Origin: Flagellimonas abyssi
Lineage (GTDB): Bacteria; Bacteroidota; Bacteroidia; Flavobacteriales; Flavobacteriaceae
DNA length: 64,000 bases
Assembly (NCBI RefSeq): GCF_019457905.1
Contig: NZ_JAHZSV010000007.1
Location: 206,173 to 270,172 of the forward strand
Direction of reading: 5' to 3'
Below, piece by piece: positions 18,029 to 26,201 of this stretch. Both the position numbers and the translations under genes were made by a program. Position 1 is the first letter of the stretch. Every line of letters begins with the position of its first letter. The notes beneath the pieces were generated by a model that was not told the origin of the DNA, made no database searches, and saw only the letters and a program-made list of their open reading frames with translations.

Positions 18029-18859
18029 TTATTCAGAAACAATAAAAAGACTTGCAATAGCGACCGCATCATCACCTGATAATGCTTCGTCATATGCTTC
18101 TGTAGATGCTTCCATGCTAAACGGAGCATCACTTCCTAGAGTGGTGACGTCCACGCCTCCCTGAACTACATTTTCCTCACCGTTGTATACAGCTTGTGTA
18201 GCTTCTGGCATACCGGCGCCACGCTCATTGTTGGTGATCCAGCCTTTAAGGCCTCTCAATCTTCTTACTTCAGAGGCGTGCATGGCTTCTACAGCATGTA
18301 TCTGCAAAGCAGGAGTCAAAAAGTCAGACCCCAACAAGTTTCCTGCCTGCCCTTTGTAGGCCCTTACCCCAGTATCTTCAAACGCCTGGGCGAGTGCCAA
18401 TAACTGGGCATATGCGGTTTCTTGGCCCACACCATTATCATTAAAAGGGTCAAAAGCGCCTCCGGCAGTAAAATCAAAAGTGGGTTTTTCTACCGGGGTA
18501 ACCCCTGCACCTTCCAATCCAGCAATCAGAAAATCAACATGCGCCTGCTCATGCTTGGAAATTTGCATATAAACTGTTTCTGGCCTACCACTTGGCAATA
18601 CTCCTGACTGAAGTGCCAAATCGTAAAACTCATCTTCCAAATATTCCAAGGTCAATGCCAATTGCAATGCGCTCACGGGGTCACTACCCGAATCTTGGGC
18701 AAAGGTTTTGTTCGGCATTGTGGCCAAACCAAATGGAATTGCACTTAGAACCGCTTTTTTACCAAGGGAACCTAAGGTCCCGAACATGTCTCGGCGTGAA
18801 GGCTTACCCTCTAATAGAGCTTCATTCGTAAATCCGTCCAAAAATTTTATAATATCCAT
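18029..18859 (-). CDS. Exported ferritin-like domain protein
   Basis: A 276-residue protein with a ferritin-like four-helix bundle (Ferritin_2/DUF4439-like type). A Tat-like region PSRRDMFGTLGSLGKKAVLSA precedes residues with an AQ cleavage-like site (FAQDSG), so it is probably periplasmic. Helical signatures include QLALTLEYLEDEFYDLAL, ISKHEQAHVDFLIAGLEGAG and IHAVEAMHASEVRRL, with Glu/His residues spaced as in metal-binding bundles. It lies 22 bp downstream of a paralogue in a two-gene operon. Proteins of this kind occur in pairs in many Bacteroidota; substrate or metal is unknown. Confidence 0.8.
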   Translation of the reverse strand: MDIIKFLDGFTNEALLEGKPSRRDMFGTLGSLGKKAVLSAIPFGLATMPNKTFAQDSGSDPVSALQLALTLEYLEDEFYDLALQSGVLPSGRPETVYMQISKHEQAHVDFLIAGLEGAGVTPVEKPTFDFTAGGAFDPFNDNGVGQETAYAQLLALAQAFEDTGVRAYKGQAGNLLGSDFLTPALQIHAVEAMHASEVRRLRGLKGWITNNERGAGMPEATQAVYNGEENVVQGGVDVTTLGSDAPFSMEASTEAYDEALSGDDAVAIASLFIVSE

Positions 18860-18881
18860 ATCGTATATCTTTTTTTAAAGT

Positions 18882-19625
18882 TTAAGGTAAATTGTTTGCT
18901 GTGAAAGAAGTCTGTATGAATCCCGTATCTCCTACTGCGGAAAGAACCACTGATGGGTCCAAAGCTGCCGCCAGTCCGGTGTCCGTAGTTACATAATCAT
19001 CTCCGGCAAAATCTGCGGAACCTGGGTTAAGTAGTGTCCGAATCGCGGAAGCATGTCTCGCCTCTACAGATACAATTTTCCCTGCCAGTAACAGATATCC
19101 AGGGTTACTGATCAGGCGGCCTGCGCCATTGTAGGCTGCTACTCCAGTATCTTCCAATACACTTGCCGTGGTAAGCACTTGCTCCCTGTTGTTGAAATCC
19201 AAATCACCGTAATCAAATTCCAGTGTTGGAAGTACTAAGTCGGTATTCCCGTCAACAGCTGCTGTGATAGCGGTCTTAAAAAAGTCCCTATGGTTTACCT
19301 CATGATAATAAAGGTCGGTCAGGATTTGCATTTCTTCATCCGATATATTTCCATAAAAGGAGTTTACGACCTTGGTGTAGAAATCAGCTTCCAACTGTTC
19401 CAGTGCATACGCATAATTAAGGACACCCAAATCTCCTTGACCAAGATCAAAAATAGCTGGATTTGGATTCGGGTCTGGGTCCGGCATCATCCCCATTCCA
19501 TTGTCATCGTTGCTACAGGCCACCAAAAGACCAGCCCCAACAACTCCCATACCTCCCAATTTTAGAAACTGGCGGCGGTTTGTTGCCTTTTCTACCGGTT
19601 TTACTTTGACTATACTTTTTCTCAT
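18882..19625 (-). CDS. Exported ferritin-like domain lipoprotein
   Basis: Paralogue of the next gene downstream, 247 residues. The N-terminus shows a twin-arginine motif NRRQFLKLGGMG and a lipobox-like LLVACSN, suggesting a Tat-exported lipoprotein; a short acidic Pro/Asp/Asn linker follows. The bundle contains NYAYALEQLEADFYTKV, LYYHEVNHRDFFKTAI and VSVEARHASAIRTLL. First gene of the operon. Tat export implies folding, and perhaps cofactor loading, before secretion (inference). Confidence 0.8.
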   Translation of the reverse strand: MRKSIVKVKPVEKATNRRQFLKLGGMGVVGAGLLVACSNDDNGMGMMPDPDPNPNPAIFDLGQGDLGVLNYAYALEQLEADFYTKVVNSFYGNISDEEMQILTDLYYHEVNHRDFFKTAITAAVDGNTDLVLPTLEFDYGDLDFNNREQVLTTASVLEDTGVAAYNGAGRLISNPGYLLLAGKIVSVEARHASAIRTLLNPGSADFAGDDYVTTDTGLAAALDPSVVLSAVGDTGFIQTSFTANNLP

Positions 19626-19981
19626 AAGGCGAATTGTTTTAAAAGGTTAATACAATTCTACTTACGAGGTATATGAGAAGTGGTTTGGTATAAAGTGTTA
19701 AAAAAATGCAAAACCATATAAAATCACATCGACACAATACTGGAATATTCAAAAAAACGAACGATTTCTTGTAACAAGGATCAACGAGGCGACCATAAAT
19801 TATCCATAACTGATTTTAATCGAAAAGGCTTATACCCCATTGTAAATCATAGTTATACAATTTAATTTTTCCGTGATAGTGTCAACATCTCCCCTTTTAT
19901 AATCTTTACTTCATCACACATTTTGAATTTCAATGGAGACAATCACTATTCACCAAAAGAAATTCAATAAAATTGAAGTAT
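19626..19981. other. Intergenic region without a gene
   Basis: A 356-bp AT-rich spacer between the ferritin-like operon (leftward) and an SDR remnant (rightward). I see no ORF, clear promoter element or strong hairpin. Confidence 0.5.
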
Positions 19982-20315
19982 ATGGACGAAATCAATGATA
20001 ATTTGAGTTACGGAACAGAAAAAGAGGTAATTATTATCACTGGGAGCAACGGCCTCATTGGATCCTTGTTGATAGAAAGATTATCCAAAAAATACCTGGT
20101 CGTTGGCTTAGACCGGACACACCCTTCTTACTCGCCCCACCAAGCCGAAAGCATAAATTTTGATGTAACCGATGAAAAGCCATCCACGTTGCCTTAAACC
20201 ATATGTGGACTCTGGGGAAATTACGAAACAATATCCTAAATCTTCCGAACTAGTTGACCGGAATCCATCAGGTTACGATCCAGAAAATCCAGCCATATGC
20301 TTTGTCCATGTTTGA
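19982..20315 (+). pseudogene. Decayed NAD-dependent epimerase/dehydratase (SDR) fragment
   Basis: The first ~72 codons encode a classical extended-SDR N-terminus: IITGSNGLIGSLLIERLSKK (TGxxGxxG cofactor loop), VVGLDRTHPS and FDVTDEK. A stop follows at 20195-20197, whereas family members are 300 residues or more. A shift of one frame just before the stop gives IHVALNHM, resembling the expected continuation, and a third frame is open for about 40 codons (YVDSGEITKQYPKSS onward) to a stop near 20315. I read this as a frameshifted, 3'-deleted gene. A short expressed peptide cannot be excluded. Confidence 0.7.
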
Positions 20316-20371
20316 TTATTTCTGCTAAATTGTTCATGTTCTATTCTTTCTATATCCTACATTCCTTTTTA

Positions 20372-22366
20372 CTATACCAATGCCAAGGCTCTTTCAACTA
20401 CATTTTCCACAGTAAAGCCATACGCTTGTAATACCTCTTCGCCGGGAGCAGATTCACCAAATCCTTCGACCCCGATAACATCGCCTTCATCCGTCACATA
20501 TTTGCCCCAGCCCATGGGTGATGCAGCCTCAACAGCCAATCGCTTCCGCAAGTCCTTGGGAAGCACAATTTCTTTGTACTCTTTACTCTGTTCTTCAAAG
20601 AGTTCCCATGACGGCATGCTCACAACACGTGCATCAATATTCTTCTCCTTTAGTTTTTCTTGGGCGGCCAAGACCAATTGCACCTCTGAACCGGTACCAA
20701 TAAGAATGATTTCAGGGTCATTTTGGGCCTCAGAAATTATGTAGGCACCTTTTTCCAGCGACTTTGCCTTAGTATATTTTTCTTGGTCGATGATGGGAAG
20801 CCCTTGCCGGGTAAGGGCAATGGCGACCGGTCCTCCAGAATGTTGGATGGCTACACGCCATGCCTGGGCGGCCTCGTTGGCATCTGCGGGACGGATGACT
20901 ATAAGGTTGGGGACGGCCCTGAGCCCTACCAGCTGTTCTACTGGCTGATGAGTGGTACCATCTTCCCCTAGCCCTATACTATCGTGGGTAAAAACGATGA
21001 TGGGCCGTATCTTCATAATGGCGGCTAATCGGATGGGAGGCCTCATGTAATCAGAGAATATGAGGAAGGTGGCCCCATAAGGTATCAGATAGTTGCTCAG
21101 GGCCATTCCGTTTAAAATGGCGCCCATAGCATGTTCACGCACGCCGAAATGAAAGTTGCGCCCGTCCCTAACACGTGCAGAGAATGATTCATAATCTTTC
21201 AATTCCGTAGCTGTGGAGGGGGCAAGATCGGCGGACCCTCCCAATAAATTGGGCAACTGCCCGGCTATAGCGTTCAATGCCTTTCCAGAGGCTTTTCGTG
21301 TGGCCATTTTATCGCCAGGCTCAAAAATGGGCAACTTTTCTTCCCAACCGCTCGGAAGATTCCCTGTGGTCATTTGTTCGTATTCTTCAGCAAGTTCTGG
21401 GTATTTCTCTTTATATTTTTTAAACAGTTTTTTCCATTCCTGCTCTTTTTTTTCACCCTTTTTTCCTGCTTCTCGATAGAACTGCAACACTTCGTCATCC
21501 ACTACAAATTTGGCTTCTGGATCAAAACCGAATTTTTTCTTGACCAGTTTTACCTCATCTTCTCCCAAAGGTGAACCATGGGCCTCCCCGGTATCCTGTT
21601 TGTTGGGACTGCCATAGGCAATATGGGTGCGTACCTTTATAAGGGAAGGACGTTCGCTCTCTTCTCCAGCTTTTATAATTGCTTTGGAGAGTGCTTCTAC
21701 ATTATTACCATCATCCAGTTCCTGTACGTGCCATCCATAGGATTGAAAGCGTTTGGAGGTGTTATCTGAAAATGTGATACTGGTGTCACCTTCTATGGAG
21801 ATATGGTTGTCATCATACAAATAAATGATATTGCCCAACTTTAAATGCCCTGCCAACGAAGCAGCTTCCGCACTTATTCCTTCCATAAGGTCTCCATCGC
21901 TACAAATCGCATACACCTTATAATCGAATAAATCAAAATCGGGTTTGTTGAACCGCGCGGCCATATATTTTTGGGCAATGGCCATACCCACGCCATTAGC
22001 AAAACCTTGGCCCAACGGCCCTGTGGTAACCTCCACGCCGTCCAACAAGTGTTTTTCGGGGTGCCCGGCCGTTTTGCTATGCAACTGCCTAAAATCTTTT
22101 AAATCATCCATGTTGATGTCATACCCTGTCAAATACAAAAAATTGTACTGGAGAATACAGGCATGGCCAGCAGAAAGTATGAATCTATCACGATTGGCCC
22201 AATCAGGGTTTTTTGGGTTATAATCCATCACCTGTGCCCAAAGTATATGCCCCATGGGCGCAAGTGCCATTGCTGTGCCCGGGTGTCCGGACTCAGCTTG
22301 TTGTACGGCATCTGCCGATAGTATTCTTACGGTATCAATTGCTCTTTGTTCTTTGGTTTTGCTCAT
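20372..22366 (-). CDS. tkt: Transketolase
   Basis: Thiamine-diphosphate enzyme of the pentose phosphate pathway, transferring two-carbon units between sugar phosphates. The 664-residue protein has QQAESGHPGTAMALAPMGHI, the ThDP motif GDGDLMEGISAEAASLAGHL-type segment (CSDGDLMEG), the Pyr-domain GEDGTTHQPVEQL and RPADANEAAQAW motif. I start at ATG 22366 (MSKTKEQRAIDTV); 34 upstream in-frame codons do not resemble the family. It sits alone among remnants and may be one of several transketolase genes in the genome (inference). Confidence 0.94.
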   Translation of the reverse strand: MSKTKEQRAIDTVRILSADAVQQAESGHPGTAMALAPMGHILWAQVMDYNPKNPDWANRDRFILSAGHACILQYNFLYLTGYDINMDDLKDFRQLHSKTAGHPEKHLLDGVEVTTGPLGQGFANGVGMAIAQKYMAARFNKPDFDLFDYKVYAICSDGDLMEGISAEAASLAGHLKLGNIIYLYDDNHISIEGDTSITFSDNTSKRFQSYGWHVQELDDGNNVEALSKAIIKAGEESERPSLIKVRTHIAYGSPNKQDTGEAHGSPLGEDEVKLVKKKFGFDPEAKFVVDDEVLQFYREAGKKGEKKEQEWKKLFKKYKEKYPELAEEYEQMTTGNLPSGWEEKLPIFEPGDKMATRKASGKALNAIAGQLPNLLGGSADLAPSTATELKDYESFSARVRDGRNFHFGVREHAMGAILNGMALSNYLIPYGATFLIFSDYMRPPIRLAAIMKIRPIIVFTHDSIGLGEDGTTHQPVEQLVGLRAVPNLIVIRPADANEAAQAWRVAIQHSGGPVAIALTRQGLPIIDQEKYTKAKSLEKGAYIISEAQNDPEIILIGTGSEVQLVLAAQEKLKEKNIDARVVSMPSWELFEEQSKEYKEIVLPKDLRKRLAVEAASPMGWGKYVTDEGDVIGVEGFGESAPGEEVLQAYGFTVENVVERALALV

Positions 22367-22627
22367 ATTCGGGAATTTATGTTTGTTGAAATACACTTCA
22401 ATACCTATATGATATCCATTTTGTATGCTATTGATTGATGGTATCCATAAAAAAATTGGTTCAAACAAAGCAATCCATCGCGGACAATCAGAAATGTGAC
22501 AACGGTTGATGGAATTTCAACACAACCCGATACCATTCAAGTTATTTCCTTTTGCGTCAATCTAAGGAATTATGTAGGCTTATCTTTTTGAGCGAACATA
22601 AGTTTTAACCTTAAAAAATTAGATATC

Positions 22628-23185
22628 ATGAAATTGAAAGAAAAAAGAATTGCGATTTTGGCCACGGATGGTTTTGAACAATCGGAACTGTTTGAGCCTT
22701 TGGAAAAATTAAAATCAGAAGGAGCCACCGTGGACATTGTTTCCACTAAAGAAGGTGAGATAAAATCTTGGAACAAAACCGATTGGGGAAAAAGCATCAA
22801 AGTCGACAAAACTGTGGATTCGGCCCACATACTTGATTACGATGCCCTGGTCTTGCCCGGTGGAGTGATGAACCCGGACACATTGCGGACCCATACGGTT
22901 GCCGTTAACTTTGTTAAAGGTTTTTTCGAAAGAAGCAAACCGGTAGCGGCCATTTGCCATGCTCCTTGGCTTTTGATAGAAGCAGAGGTGATCGATGGAC
23001 GAAAAGTAACTTCCTATAAGAGCATTAAAAAGGATGTGATCAATGCCGGTGGGCTTTGGGAAGATAATGAAGTGGTAGTGGACAGTGGCTTGGTAACAAG
23101 CCGAAACCCTGGAGACCTACCTGCTTTCTGCAATAAAATCGTGGAAGAGGTTTTGGAAGGGAAACATGAAGAACAACATGCCTAA
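22628..23185 (+). CDS. DJ-1/PfpI family class I glutamine amidotransferase-like protein
   Basis: A 185-residue protein of the PfpI/YhbO/DJ-1 group. The nucleophile elbow is AAICHAPWLLIEA with the conserved Cys-His, and DALVLPGGVMNPDTLR and LVTSRNPGDLPAF match the family. Relatives are proposed stress-related chaperones, deglycases or proteases; which activity applies here cannot be told. Cytosolic, monocistronic with a strong terminator. Confidence 0.9.
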   Translation: MKLKEKRIAILATDGFEQSELFEPLEKLKSEGATVDIVSTKEGEIKSWNKTDWGKSIKVDKTVDSAHILDYDALVLPGGVMNPDTLRTHTVAVNFVKGFFERSKPVAAICHAPWLLIEAEVIDGRKVTSYKSIKKDVINAGGLWEDNEVVVDSGLVTSRNPGDLPAFCNKIVEEVLEGKHEEQHA

Positions 23186-23233
23186 TATCTTGTTTTCCTA
23201 AGAATAAGAATTGTAAAGCATGTACCAATTAAT

Positions 23234-23270
23234 ATGGGCGACCGCTTAAAAGTGGTCGCCCATTATTTTT
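23234..23270 (+). terminator. Strong hairpin terminator after the PfpI gene
   Basis: ATGGGCGACC (23234-23243) and GGTCGCCCAT (23254-23263) are perfect inverted repeats followed by a T-rich stretch. On the opposite strand it overlaps the end of a reductase remnant. Confidence 0.88.
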
Positions 23271-23456
23271 AATGTAAAGGGTCTCTTTTCGTCTCTCCTT
23301 TTTTCTTGGTTGATGGAAACCTCAGTGGCCTGACCGGGCTCAAAATTATAATTGTCGGGCTTTTCCACAACAATTCTTAAAACGTTATGATTGGTGAATC
23401 TTATGGATTTGATCTTTACAATGTGCTTTTTGATGTCTGCTTTATTTTTTTTGAGC
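23246..23456 (-). pseudogene. Truncated flavodoxin-reductase-like (FAD-binding) fragment
   Basis: On the minus strand, an open frame entering from 23470 and ending at the TAA at 23246-23248 reads KKHIVKIKSIRFTNHNVLRI, then VVEKPDNYNFEPGQATEVSI and KRPFTLKIMG. This is recognisably the start of an FAD-binding ferredoxin/flavodoxin reductase domain (the PGQATEVSIN and RPFT flavin motifs). The frame then ends in the PfpI terminator after about 65 residues, against about 210-240 for the family, and no ATG is present (ATC stands where Met is expected). It is a 3'-deleted remnant immediately downstream of mgtC. The identification rests on short motifs. Confidence 0.65.
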
Positions 23457-23855
23457 TTATTTTTTTCCTTCTATTTTATCGTCTATATAACCAAACACAA
23501 TATTGATGATCACTACCAAAATGGTGAGTATGCCCAGTTCCACAAACATGGATGTGGCCGCTAGACACCCAGCTCCCCCACTGCACCATAGTGTAGCTGC
23601 AGTAGTAAGCCCCTTGATTTTGTCTTCTTGCTTTTTTTGCATGATTACTCCGGCACCTAGAAACCCCATGCCTGTGACCACTTGGCTTAACACCCTTGTA
23701 ATATCTGCATATTCTTCACCATAGAACCGTAAAGAAACAAGGACATATGCACAAGCTCCCACTGCAACCAAAGTATTGGTCTTAAGCCCGGCATTTTTAC
23801 CCTTGTACTCGCGCTCCAACCCAATGAACAGACCAGCAAGTATGGCCAGGCCCAA
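23457..23855 (-). CDS. MgtC/SapB family membrane protein
   Basis: A 132-residue inner-membrane protein with the MgtC N-domain signature AGLFIGLEREYKGKNAGLKTNTLVAVGACAYV, GMGFLGAGVIMQKK and GLTTAATLWCSGGAGC, and about four hydrophobic segments. MgtC proteins act in magnesium limitation and acid tolerance; SapB relatives are less defined. The listed TTG start (23855) cuts into the first transmembrane helix. The frame is open and protein-like further upstream (LFTYDSQEVIAFTLKL) to about 23921 with no ATG, GTG or TTG, so the real start may be the non-canonical ATC at 23909, or the gene may have lost its start codon. Confidence 0.8.
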   Translation of the reverse strand: MGLAILAGLFIGLEREYKGKNAGLKTNTLVAVGACAYVLVSLRFYGEEYADITRVLSQVVTGMGFLGAGVIMQKKQEDKIKGLTTAATLWCSGGAGCLAATSMFVELGILTILVVIINIVFGYIDDKIEGKK

Positions 23856-24076
23856 CTTTAGGGTAAAGGCGATTACTTCTTGCGAATCGTATGTAAAAAG
23901 TTCTGTGATACTATTTTGTGTTTACAGTCAATATTTTGAATTTCAAGCAGCAACCTTGGTAAACTACTTTTTTAAAACATTATAGATCAACGTAGAAAAC
24001 ACAATCATTAACGCTATAAACAACCTACTTTTTCGGCGCAGCAGGTTGCATTGAAATACTCCACACAAACTTGTAC

Positions 24077-24268
24077 CTAAAAGCTCACGGAGGTTTCAAA
24101 TATCAAACCTGAGAGCAGTACCCCAACGGCAACAATGATCAAAACGACCAATACGACTATAAAACCCGTTTTGGTGGCGCCATTTTTCTTAAAAATATAG
24201 TTGCGTTTTGGATTGTCTAGCTCTTTTACAAGTTCTGTTTTTTCCTCTGGTTGCTTTTCGTTTTCCAT
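24077..24268 (-). CDS. Small single-span membrane protein, function unknown
   Basis: A 63-residue ORF starting with an ATG: a charged Glu/Lys-rich N-terminus (about 35 residues) then one strong hydrophobic segment (TGFIVVLVVLIIVAVGVLLSG) close to the C-terminus. The composition is typical of tail-anchored or small membrane proteins. I do not recognise a family. It stands alone between mgtC and an AraC remnant. Confidence 0.55.
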   Translation of the reverse strand: MENEKQPEEKTELVKELDNPKRNYIFKKNGATKTGFIVVLVVLIIVAVGVLLSGLIFETSVSF

Positions 24269-24410
24269 TTTTTACATGTTTATTATTTGATTTACAGGTG
24301 CATAGCTAGTTCAAAATAGCTCTTTCCGATTATGTGTTTGACATATTCCACAAAATTTTTGACGCAAAAAGGAAAATTTGGACGTTGTTTGATAAAGACG
24401 GCCAAAAAAC

Positions 24411-24554
24411 ACCATTGAAGAAATGTTGACGAACGACCTGATGCGCTTGTACAATGTTTCTTCCTATTTGGCCGATCACTTGAACTATTTTAGCGTTGCC
24501 ATTTATCCAACCAGTTCAAAAAAAACAACTGGACTGACCCCCGATCAGTTCTAA
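24411..24554 (+). pseudogene. Possible remnant of an AraC-type C-terminal domain
   Basis: An open stretch of 47 codons without a convincing start encodes LMRLYNVSSYLADHLNY and SSKKTTGLTPDQF before a stop. The ending resembles the KK-x-TG-x-TP-x-x-F end of AraC/XylS DNA-binding domains, and the earlier part resembles their first helix-turn-helix. It appears to have lost the middle of the domain. The match is short and the call is tentative. The surrounding 24269-24652 contains nothing else supported. Confidence 0.35.
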
Positions 24555-24652
24555 AAAATCGTGAAAATGCACAGGAAGAATGGGATATAATATTATGGAC
24601 ACTCTTTCCACTTTTTTTAAAAAAAGACTAAAATCTCTTCTGTTGACGATAA

Positions 24653-24682
24653 TTATGTAACAGAATCCACAAGTTATGTAAC
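24653..24682 (+). promoter_or_regulatory. Direct repeats upstream of the AraC regulator (possible operator)
   Basis: TTATGTAAC occurs at 24653-24661 and again at 24674-24682, exactly 21 bp apart, the usual spacing of AraC-family half-sites. It lies about 35-60 bp upstream of a TACGTTTG -7 element, so autoregulation by the downstream AraC protein is plausible. Confidence 0.45.
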
Positions 24683-24715
24683 GTAAACCGTAATATCATC
24701 ATTACATTACCCTTT

Positions 24716-24723
24716 TACGTTTG
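24716..24723 (+). promoter_or_regulatory. Predicted -7 element of the AraC gene
   Basis: TACGTTTG exactly matches TAnnTTTG, 35 bp upstream of the ATG. No good -33 TTG is seen, consistent with an activator-dependent promoter. Confidence 0.4.
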
Positions 24724-24758
24724 GCCCTAACACAAAACGTCTTTAAAACAACAGAACC

Positions 24759-25784
24759 ATGAAAACAAAAGCGCCACAGACCACATACTTTAGAAATATG
24801 TTTGAACAGTTTCAAAATGATATTGGGGGCGACCTAAAGGTCGATTCGAACAACGAACATACTCTTGACATCAACAATGACTTTGGAGACGGCTATATCA
24901 AAGGAATCTCGTTTAATGATGGTATGTGTTATATGGAGTTCGATATTAAATTTACCAAAGATTTAACCATGGTCGTCAATTCGCCAGAGTACACCTCCAT
25001 TTGCTTTGCATATTGTTCCCAAGGGCAGATAGCGCAAAGCTTTGGGAAAAATGGCAAAAAAACCGAACTGGAAAGTTTTCAAACTGGAATGTTGGCCAGC
25101 AACTCCTCACAGGACAACCTATTGTACTTTGACGAATCCACCAACTTAAAAATGATGCTGATCATCGTAAATCCTTCGAAGAACAATAGAGCAGAAAAAA
25201 ACCTCAACCAAAAACTACAGAAACTGTTCTTCGATAACATGGAGAACGACAATTTTGTTTATGTAGGTTCCCATAATTTAAAGGTAGCGGATAAAATACA
25301 ACAGCTTAAAAGTATTTCCATAGATGGCATTGCCCGAAAAATAATGATCGAGGGATTGGTACACATGATATTGGCATTGGAAATACAACAACATTCCGAC
25401 GACTTAAAGAATGCTGTTCTTCGTGACTCAATGCTGACTTCTAGGGAAAGAGGGGTGGTACAAGAGCTTTCGGAATTCATCAGCAACTATATAGAGAGAA
25501 AACTGCCCATATCCTATTTATGCAAAAAAAGCGGGCTATCTCCTTCAAAATTGCAAGAAGGCTTCAAATTGATGCACGGCACCACAGTGACCGATTACAT
25601 CCGAAATGTAAGAATATGTAAAGCGGAAGAATTGATAAAGACCACTGATTTAAATATTTCACAGGTGGTCTATAGCATCGGATTCATAAGCAGAAGTTAT
25701 TTTTCAAAAATTTTCAAAGCAAGATACAATTGTAGTCCAAAGGAATATAAGGACAAGCAAAATTCCCGCCTTGTTCCAGCCTGA
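24759..25784 (+). CDS. AraC-family transcriptional regulator
   Basis: A 341-residue DNA-binding protein. Residues ~1-230 form an effector or oligomerisation domain of unknown ligand; residues ~240-335 are the AraC double helix-turn-helix (LPISYLCKKSGLSPSKLQEGF and LNISQVVYSIGFISRSYFSKIF, ending CSPKEYK). The N-terminal domain resembles those of Bacteroidota regulators related to siderophore or stress control, but I cannot name a ligand. Candidate operators are the direct repeats upstream and an inverted repeat downstream. Cytosolic; monocistronic. Confidence 0.88.
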   Translation: MKTKAPQTTYFRNMFEQFQNDIGGDLKVDSNNEHTLDINNDFGDGYIKGISFNDGMCYMEFDIKFTKDLTMVVNSPEYTSICFAYCSQGQIAQSFGKNGKKTELESFQTGMLASNSSQDNLLYFDESTNLKMMLIIVNPSKNNRAEKNLNQKLQKLFFDNMENDNFVYVGSHNLKVADKIQQLKSISIDGIARKIMIEGLVHMILALEIQQHSDDLKNAVLRDSMLTSRERGVVQELSEFISNYIERKLPISYLCKKSGLSPSKLQEGFKLMHGTTVTDYIRNVRICKAEELIKTTDLNISQVVYSIGFISRSYFSKIFKARYNCSPKEYKDKQNSRLVPA

Positions 25785-25869
25785 TTGCACCATAGCGCTC
25801 GCTCCCCTATTACCCTAGGCCGTATGGCCCATTAAAAAAGCAAATGGCACTATAACGTTTTCGACAAAT

Positions 25870-25890
25870 CGTAATAGGGCACCTATTACG
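25870..25890. promoter_or_regulatory. Perfect inverted repeat upstream of the GNAT-bS21 operon
   Basis: CGTAATAGG-GCA-CCTATTACG, 9-bp perfect arms, 85 bp after the AraC stop and about 30 bp before the -33 TTG of the next operon. No T-run follows, so an operator is likelier than a terminator. A flanking TATAACGT...ACGTTATA forms an outer inverted repeat. Confidence 0.45.
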
Positions 25891-25918
25891 TTATAAAAAG
25901 CATAAACCCCTTGTATTA

Positions 25919-25950
25919 TTGGGATTTAAGGCCTTATTTTCTTACCTTTG
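25919..25950 (+). promoter_or_regulatory. Promoter of the GNAT-bS21-proCBA operon
   Basis: TTG (25919-25921), 21-bp spacer, TACCTTTG (25943-25950): a close match to the Bacteroidota -33/-7 pattern. Predicted transcription starts near 25955-25958, leaving a leader of about 245 nt before the first gene. Confidence 0.65.
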
Positions 25951-25955
25951 TCTCG

Positions 25956-26201
25956 ATGAACGTTAAGCTCCACGAGAGAAAAAACTGTAGAATCCTAAGT
26001 TTTAATTATCTGGTATTCAGAAACCAGTCAGATAAGTTCATTCCGCCTACCCTTTAATTACCTTCCCCTTATTCGGGAAGTAGACCCTATTACTATGGGA
26101 ACTTAAGGACATTTCGTCCATCCTTTTCCATTTAGCCCTAATCGAAGCTTTAACTAAACTAAAAACTTAAAAATTAATCCATTATCGTTCAAAACAAAAG
26201 C
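25956..26201 (+). promoter_or_regulatory. Long structured 5' leader with a possible leader peptide
   Basis: The leader opens with TCTCG/CGAGA arms (25951-25977). It contains a 33-codon ORF (25956-26057) whose ATG sits at the predicted transcription start and which ends Ile-Pro-Pro-Thr-Leu-stop (CCG CCT at 26043-26048). Then come hairpins TATCTG/CAGATA (26007-26034), CTTCCC/GGGAAG (26062-26080) and GGAC/GTCC (26107-26119). An attenuation or ribosomal-protein-binding leader is possible, since bS21 and proline-synthesis genes follow; no known riboswitch class is recognised. The leader ORF may be fortuitous. Confidence 0.4.

Noticed and set aside
25870..25890. Terminator of the AraC gene
   Set aside because: Perfect stem, but no T-run on either strand and it is 85 bp past the stop; an operator is more likely.
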